From assembly GCF_921293095.1 (NCBI RefSeq), contig NC_060257.1:90571449-90635448 (forward strand): a stretch of 64,000 nt of DNA, in the 5' to 3' direction. Below the pieces are notes generated by a model, which saw nothing but the letters and a program-made list of their open reading frames with translations, did not search any database and had not been told where the DNA came from. The DNA is from Ischnura elegans (taxonomy: Eukaryota; Arthropoda; Insecta; Odonata; Coenagrionidae). The position numbers were made by a program, and so were the translations under genes. How positions within the stretch are numbered: the stretch's first letter is position 1; every line of letters begins with the position of its first letter. Below are positions 53,701 to 62,700 of this stretch, piece by piece.

Positions 53701-56700
53701 CGTTGAAAGGGAATTGGATTCACACGGCTCCGAATTCCCTCCGATATTGGCGTGCTGCCATCGGCTATGGTCGGAATCAGGCCGATGGATCGCTAAAAGA
53801 CGATACCTTAGTGAATGAGTGGCGTTGAAATTCGCGGTCAATGCAGCCGCTTGTAGCCTAGGACACGTGGTCGAGGACCAATGGCCTTTAGTCTCGGGGA
53901 AATTTTAATGTGCGGGAAATTCGATTGAAAGCATCGTATGTGTTATGCGCCAGCAAGTGATTTCGGATCAACTCTCACCGCAGTTGCCAAATCACACTCC
54001 AGTGTTTGCCTCCTCTCGCTTCCGCCATGATGGGAGGCGCTTCCCGTCCCTCCTTTGTTTCGCGAATGCGCATGCGCGGACCGCATTCTATGCCGCGCAC
54101 TCTCTCTCTTTCTCGCCGGTGGACTCGGCCGACCAGAGGACCGAACCCCGATCCGATAAGGTATCGTGCCGTTGCCTGTTTTGCGAGACTATTGTTTTCT
54201 ATGTTGTCATGGTTTTACCATTTTTGCGTTTTCAATGTTTTTTACTCTCCTTTGTTTTTTTTCTCTCACAGCTTTTCATATTTTTTTACGTTTGGTTCGT
54301 ACGTGGATGTGAATTTCTAATCTTGCAACTGAAAGTGCTCTGGTGTTTCCTATTTTCACGCAGATTCTTCTTTTTTTTTGGTTGGAAAGAATTAGTGTGG
54401 CCGATGCGAGTGATTGAGTTGGTGTGCTTTGGAAGTCAGGATTCATCGTTAAATAATAGTTTGTCCTCACCTTGCTTAATGATGTACGATTTATTTCTTG
54501 TTGGACTGCCCGTCGAGGTGAATCTCTGTCACTGAGCCTTTGAGAGCACAGGCCAAAGCACACACCCTCATTACCGCTTCGTCGCAGAATGCACTCAAAC
54601 ATATTAAACTCATCATCCCTCTCTCACCAACCCCACCATCCCAATCGTGAGGACTTTTTTGCTGTTTGCCAATTAACCGGTCGTTTAAGTCCACATCACC
54701 TCATTATTTCCACACCTTCTTGGCCACTTACCATCTAACTACCATACCCTGGCATTCGCTTCCAAAGGAAGCTATATTGCACAATGAATTTATGATAACT
54801 TTACGTTCAAAGATAATGTAGTACTTTGTCTCTTGCGGCTTAATTGCAAGGTGTTCTCAGTTTTGTATAACGGAACTCGGATCGTGATAGGGTTCATTTG
54901 TTTAACTTTATGTCATTTACTCACAAAAATCAAATGACGGTATTTAATTAGATCTCTACTCATTGATCTCTTTATCAGGTGAAATTCGGGTGTCAATGGC
55001 TACTGAATGGTTTTATCAGTATTGTTTTTATAATTTCTTAGATTTTTAAATATTTACATCCGATTTAATTTATCATTTGCATCGGACGTTAAAGTTTTAT
55101 AATTTTTCGATTCGCTGTAATTGCCAAAGCTTGAATTAAAATGAATCTGTTGTGATATATTTGTTTCGTTATTTTTATTCAAATTAGGTAAAAACAGTCA
55201 TTGAATTAAGTATAATTTCAAATGTGCTCTGGGATCTGCTGGTGGCTACATGTAAGCAAAAACACCCTCTGTATATATGAACCCTGCTTCACTTTGCTGC
55301 CAGTCCTTCACTCTGCTGTGTCCATAGCCGTCCGTCTGTCTGTATATGTCTCCTAAATGTTCTACCCCCACCCCCTCCCCTCGTCCCTCCCACTCCTTGT
55401 TATGCGGCCTCACACATTCTCATACCTTCTTCCATCTCCCCATCTCACGCGTTCTGTGATTAGTGCACCTTACATTTTATCTCTCTATATCCTTTTTTTC
55501 AATTCAATTGTTTTGGTTAACATTTTTCTCTTATTTTTTTCATTTTTATGTATATAGCCGCCGTGTACATATCGTTGGATATTGTTTTCACTCCTATTTT
55601 CTCCTGGTATTTATTGTGAGGACTGCAAGCAGGTCGTCTCGTCTCGCCTCTGTAATTCTTTAACTTCCAAATTTGCAATCGCCTGACATTTGATCGCGCT
55701 CGCCTTCCTCTCTTTATTACTGCCTTGGACTCCTTCTTGCGCGAAAGGAACAGTGGCCGGCGTAGTCCTGCTTGTTGTCCTCGGGAAACTTGAGATGAGT
55801 TCCTTCCAAACCTGGACAATGCTGTGTGCCTGAGATGGGCGAGGTGGTGTCTACGACACTCCCACCTCGCCCCTCGTCGTGTACATATTAAATGTTATTT
55901 GTTTATAGATTGGTAGACCTGCTGATCGTTGCGGTGTTTTGTGTTCTCCTTTTTTACATTTATAGATATCTCTCTCTTTCTTTCTCACACACATTCTCTT
56001 TTGGTCTCTCTGTGCCCATTGTTCTTTATCCCTTGTGAAGTAATCAGACTCGAAAGTGCGTCTGCCACGGTGTACATAGAACTGACCGAGTGGCAGACTG
56101 CGTCCCCGTCCAATAACTGCCTCTCCACCTCTTACGGATTTAGTCTTTTGTCCCAAGCTCTGGGGCTTATGCAAAGCTTAATCACGCCGTTGGAAGTGTG
56201 CACCCATAGTGTAAATTAACGCGTATCCGTTTTGTAAGCACTCTATTTCTGCCTGTATTTTGAAAAATTCAATCCCACCTGTGCATTCTTTGAGAGTATC
56301 GCGGTGTTGGCTCACGAACGGTGCCATCAGAAAATGAGCTTTACATCTTATCATAACTTTCTCTCGGATATTTCCCTATTAATGGCGTGAATTTATACAT
56401 ACCATGGTGTCGTCTCATGACTTTATAATTGCTAATGCTACAAAAGATATCTAAAATAAAGCTGGATTCAATTCACATATTAAAGGAACATATTTTGATA
56501 TCGGCGTATTTATTTGATTGAATAATTTTAGGTTCAAACTGTTGCCATTTAGTAATGCATGGCATGCACTTTATTTTACTTGTTCTCATTTGTCAATCAG
56601 CAAATCTCTTGTACATAATTCAGCCCAATGTTCTCAATTTGGAAGATAATATTTTTTGTAGAAGTCATTTAGGGACAATAACAACGATTAAATGTAAACG

Positions 56701-59700
56701 AATTGCACAATATCTTATTTTTCTCTTTCTTTCTTCCCTTTACGCTTTAACCCTTCATTAAAACCCCAAACCCTATCCGATATGTTTCTATCGACTACTT
56801 TTGTTCTTTCTACTCACCGGAAATGCTTTCTTATTCCCTATCTGTATCCCTTGTAACACATTTTATTTATTTTTCGTATTTATTTTTCTTCGATTTTTCT
56901 TCCAAATTGTTTCCTTGTGTAAATACTTGCATATTTCCCCTCCTCCTTCTTCTTCCCGCCTCCTCTGCCTCGAACATATCCGCGTCACTCCTCGCATCAG
57001 ATCAACAGCTTTAATCAGCTCTGCATCAATTTCACCAACGAAAAGCTCCAGCAGTTTTTCAACCACCACATGTTCGTGCTGGAACAGGAGGAATACGAGA
57101 TTCAAGGGATTCCTTGGACATTCATAGATTTCGGCATGGACCTCCAGGACTGCATTGATCTCATTGAGAAGGTACTCTAACGAACGGTCGGAGCTCCTTC
57201 CACATTCAAAATTACTCGTCGATTTGCAGTGTTGCGAGAGGCATCTTTGCCTTTGGATGCGTTATTTCACAGTCAAATCCACATTCACTCTCATCAGTTC
57301 TTGCGTTTTTTTTCGGAGATCTTGGCAGAATCAAAACGGCGGCTGAAGGCAAGATGGTGGACAGAATAAAATGGAGTTTGACACCACTCCGACAACCGAG
57401 GACTCAGTATGTGTGTGTTCATTTTTGCGCTTACAATTCCGCTTACATCATAGGCATCGCCGCATCCGTGGCTGTGAAAACTAACGCAGTGAGAAAATAG
57501 AAAATGATCATCGCTATATGCTGTCAATCGCATTGCGCAATATTTGAGCCTTCAGCTTGGTTGACATCACAAGCAACTATACACTCTAAATTTTGCAAAA
57601 AGCTTTGGTTGCGACTAAGATCGTTTTTATGACCTCTTTCGAGTGATTAGATTAACATGAGTTTTATTCTGTAAGTAGTACTAAATTTTTATCTCACTCA
57701 GAAGTTTGCCATATAATTAGCTTGGCGTAATGATTTCGAGTCTCCTTAATTTTGAATTGTTTTACATAAGTAGTTCTTAAATATCGGTACCCGATAATCA
57801 TGAATCATTCGCTTCGTTTGCTACTTGTAAGTATTGAAACCTGGAAATAAATTTTCATTTCCATAGAAAACTTCAGATGACGATGTTCCTCTGGTAAAAA
57901 GTCTACTAGATTTAAAATGAACACGTGAAATGAATGAATACCCTGTATAATGTTTATTGGATTATGAATGGAAACAAAATTTTCATTCGAAAAGCATACC
58001 AAATCTATCGGTACCGAGTACCTACTAATACATATAGTGGCGTATGCGATAAATATGTTATTCAATGGCCAGATTAAGCTTTTTGTGAATAACTCCTTGA
58101 TGCTGGAAACCTAAGTAGAAAAAACATTTGCGGATGCGAATTTTATCCCCATCCCGAAGTACCTATTAGTTGCTCAAGATCTTATGTCCGCGAAAAACAT
58201 GAATTCATTTCTCCATACAATTGAATGTCATTCATTTTTGTTACATGTTATCCCGCCGGTAGTGATTTGCCTAATTGAATATGTGTTTAACGCTGCGACA
58301 AATGTGTGTCGCATTCATAATGATCGCATTTGACGTATTACCCTCTTTTCCCTATTCAATGTTTCATTCATCCATTTCACTTAATATCCTTTTCTCCATC
58401 CGAAGTTTCTAACATATTCTTATTTCTACTGCGAAGCATCGTTTCTGATTCATATTAACATCCTTGATCTAATACAAAGTCATTAACATCACAGTGAACT
58501 GCTACCTTTTTATGTAAAGTAATTGGTTCATCATAAGCTTTGAATTTAGAATCATTGTATAGTAGTCTACGCATGTGTTTATGAAAGTTTTGTTCACACT
58601 GTGTGCTGATGCTAATGAGTTTTCGTTTGATTTAACTCACCTGATTTCCCCTAAGATTCATCTCCTGGGGTAATATTAGTTGATGTTTATTGCCAAATCT
58701 ACTTTCTTTGGACCACCATTTTTTTAAATATGCTGCTGTACAAAAATCATACTTCTGGAGAATTTTCAACCGAGTGGGTGGCATAGAATTCATTCTGCTC
58801 AATTATCTGATGAGCATGAAGAGTGATATTGCCAAAGTTTCAAACTCCTCCCTTCGCGGTTGCATGCTCAAATATCTCGATATTTTCTGCTTCTGTGATA
58901 TTTGAGCTCGAATGGCTGTTGGCCGGTGCGCGGATATTTTCCCAGGACGTGAATAATCGTCTGACCCAACTGTTTTACGTCCTTAACCCAAGCGTTGTAA
59001 CTCCTCATCGCATGACTTAGTTCCAGTAGCGTTCAGCTTCATCAAAATGGCCTATGCTCCCCTCCAGGCGAAGGCATGGACTCTTATGCAGCAGCATAAG
59101 TCTGGTAACCAACGAAGTCGCTGAACCTGTGTGAGTATTCCTTCTGAATGAGATTCCTTATCTCTCCCTCTCTCCCATTCGGCGGAAGCGTCTGCTCCAG
59201 AGATGACTGAATTAAAGTAGCTCAGTTACCGGTAATGATTAAATTCCAGGTATTTATAACTTGTAATCGTTACACTTGAAACATTTAACTTTTGCTTGTT
59301 ATCTACTCATTACTTTCTGCTGAATCGTCACTTCTCCTTTTTGACTATTTCCGAATGGAGCATGCCAAGATCTGTAAGTGAAATGATGTATTCTCACGCG
59401 CATAATGTCGCCAAAGCACCGCGCAGAAGCAATGCAATAATCTTCTAGTTTAAGAAAACATTAACTAGATCCTCCTGGACAGATCTCGGTGGCAGTTTTC
59501 ACAAGGTTTTACGAAAAGTAATAGTCACTGTACTTGTGACAGTAACTAGTTACTTTTTGAAGTTGGAGTTGTTGGTGCTTGTTTCTGATTACAAGTTTCA
59601 AGATGTGATTGTAACTGAGTTTACTTACTTTCTTTGGTGTTCTACTCATCTCTGGTGCGCACTTTAAAGAGCGAATTAATCACATCGAGTGTGGCAACGT

Positions 59701-62700
59701 GGAGGAGCTCAGTCGGAATCATTTTTTGGCTCTGGTGTCAAGCGATCTAATATGTATCAATAAAATTGATTTTGAGGGTTTTAACTCTTTGCCTAGCTTC
59801 CACATGGATTCCTCTCTAACTGCCCCTTTTCCTTGGATGTAAAATATTTAGGAAAACAATCCATTGATTGAGTCTATTTTGAACGTATTACTTATTATAA
59901 TGAACTCCGCTTATTAAATGCTATAATTGACGGATATTATTAACCACCGGGGTGAAACTTTCATTGAAAAGAGGCCTGCATTAGGAACTAAATTTAAATT
60001 TTGTAATTTTTGTCAATGCCTACTTGTTTAGTTGCTTAAATATGATGTACATAAAATGAATCCTCAATCATTCTAGAATGCCAATTTATTGCCTAATCTG
60101 ATGCCATTTCTGTATTGAAATATCGTATATGTGACTTTAAATATTCATGCATGAAAATTGTCCAGCAGGCGAGCATTTGTATGTATAATCTTATTCTTTC
60201 ATCTCATTTTCACCCGGTTGTCGTGAAAGAAATTTCTATGAATATCTGGTTTCCTCCGTTCCAGCACATACCGGAAATTTAGCAAACGGTATTTATTCAG
60301 TCCATGTGGCAACATTAATAGAAAAAAGTTTTTCATGCTGCCATGGATTCGGTTGCAATGTATGTGTGCGGAATGTTTTCCTTTTCCGTGTACTGTTGGA
60401 CGGAGGATACTCAGTTTATTATGTTTATTGAGAAGTCGTTGGGGGCACATGTTTTCTCATGCCACGGAACTTACCTCTTTCCCCTCGTAGCCCATGGGTA
60501 TCTTGTCAATCCTTGAGGAAGAGTCTATGTTCCCCAAGGCCACTGATAAGACCTTTGAGGAGAAGCTGAGGAACAACCACTTGGGCAAGTCACCCAACTT
60601 CCAGAAGCCCAAGCCACCCAAGCCAGGCCAGGTTGAGGCTCACTTCGCCATCTGCCACTACGCCGGAACTGTGAGTGCCTCTCCTATTCAATGGGAAACC
60701 TTCCTTCTCTTCTGCCATTCACTGTGACCGTAGTTTGATTCAAGTGCCTATCGGAATAAATGGACTGAAATTTTTCAAAATATTTCTAGTCACTATTGTT
60801 ACATGCAAATGAAAAATTTATTCCTACTCATGAAAATATTTTGAACTTTATTGTATTGTTTATATTGCACCTGGAGATGTCATTATCTCGTGAAAGTGGT
60901 GGCGCGGACAATGAAAATGCACCTAGAAAATTATAAAATATCAGCATGACATTTTCCAGAAGCCACGCTTTGCGAGGCTGTAAATTACAATAGCTTTTTT
61001 CATTCTGTGGGTATTTTCAGGGAGTGTATGTTAAACAATGAGAAGAAGTTCATGAAGGGAAATTTATGGAACAAAGCACTCTTGGTTTCCGAAGCATATA
61101 TTCCTTTAGCATCAACGAACTTGTACGGGCGAGTTTTCCATGCATCGCACGCTTTCTTAAAGTGAACAGCCTTAATATCAGCCACTTTGACAGCGTTATA
61201 GATGGCGCTTACACTCTGTGAAAGGTAAGAGAGTCTGCTGGGGCAAATTCGGTAACCACGAACCTTTGATTCTGTTAAAGGGACTGAAAGCACGCATGCT
61301 CTGAAGGAGTTTTCGGCTGTTCACTTCCAAGGAGCTAACGAAGCTTTGAAAATTCTCCTGCATAAGTATTTTGATACTGAATGAGCATATTTCGACGGAC
61401 ACTGGAGCTTTTAAGCGATATCTCTTATAAGTTTCTCTCCAGGACTTTGACCACATTACTTGAAATGTACACACTGACGTATTCTATCAATGGAGAAAAT
61501 GTCAACCTAAATTTTAGGCAAATATGTTATTTAATGTGCGTTTTGGTCGGTCGTTGGAATTGATCGCACCAGGTACACCATATTTCTAGATGGGAGTGTG
61601 AACGTAAGGCTTTTAATATCGCACGTAACAGGTCGCCTACAACTTGAGTGGATGGCTTGAGAAGAACAAGGATCCCCTGAATGACACCGTTGTCGATCAG
61701 TTCAAGAAGGCTAGCAACAAGCTGTTGGTTGAGATCTTCGCTGACCATCCTGGCCAGTCTGGTGCTGCTGATTCCGGTGGCGGTGGCAAGGGTAAGGTCA
61801 CTGTAATCACATCTTACATGTAAGGCGTACTGTAATGCGATGACGGTGCGCCGTGATGATATCTTATATGTCAGACCTTAAGCTGAGAGTTAATTATTAT
61901 ACTTTTATTGAAATCATAATATTTCACTGTGCGTATTGGAAATTCATTTTCAAGTTCATATCCAATACGATCAATCATATTTCTATTTTCAACTCATATA
62001 TGTGTTTTCTGTCATGATTCCAATCATTGGTCAATGTGGCTCTCTTTAACTGAATCGTTATGTTACATTTCTATAGACAATGAAGCCCAATTCATTTTTC
62101 ATAATCATTCCCTGTTATGTTGCCATCTCCATAAATTTAGATGGTGAAGCGTTTGGTTTTAATCATTAATGAAATCACTGGTTAATATATTTAGCATTAG
62201 ATATGCACATCCAGGCCTCATCGACGAGTATTCACGAAGTAGATAGGTTGAATTCGAATCGTTTTTCTCATCATCAACGAAAGGGTTATAAAGGATATTG
62301 CTCTGGGCGAGACAATGGCTTTAAAAATATTCTACCGAAGCTTCATTCTTGAGAGCCCATCGTATCAAACTTCAGTGATCTCCTGATTTTATAGGTTAAA
62401 TAATTCTTCGTCAGTTGTAGATTTTAGAAGTTTGATGCATGTATTCAATATCATTGAACGAAATTTTGCTTGCGTATTTGTTTTAATTTGGTCTAATTTA
62501 TCACTAAATTCAAATCTGAAAGCTTTATAGAAAATGTAACAAATGTTAATACAGTATTATATGATCGGCTCTACATATAATACAACTGTAAGAAACCATT
62601 TTTATGTTTTCAAAGGGCCTTAGAGGCAACTATTTTGGAGTGCGTGACATGAGTTTTTGTCTGTGAGAGTGTTCTTTTTATGACCCAGCATCAGGATAGG

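Noticed and set aside
54006-54320. Open frame in GC-rich patch after exon 14c
   Set aside because: Composition effect; no myosin or other family similarity.
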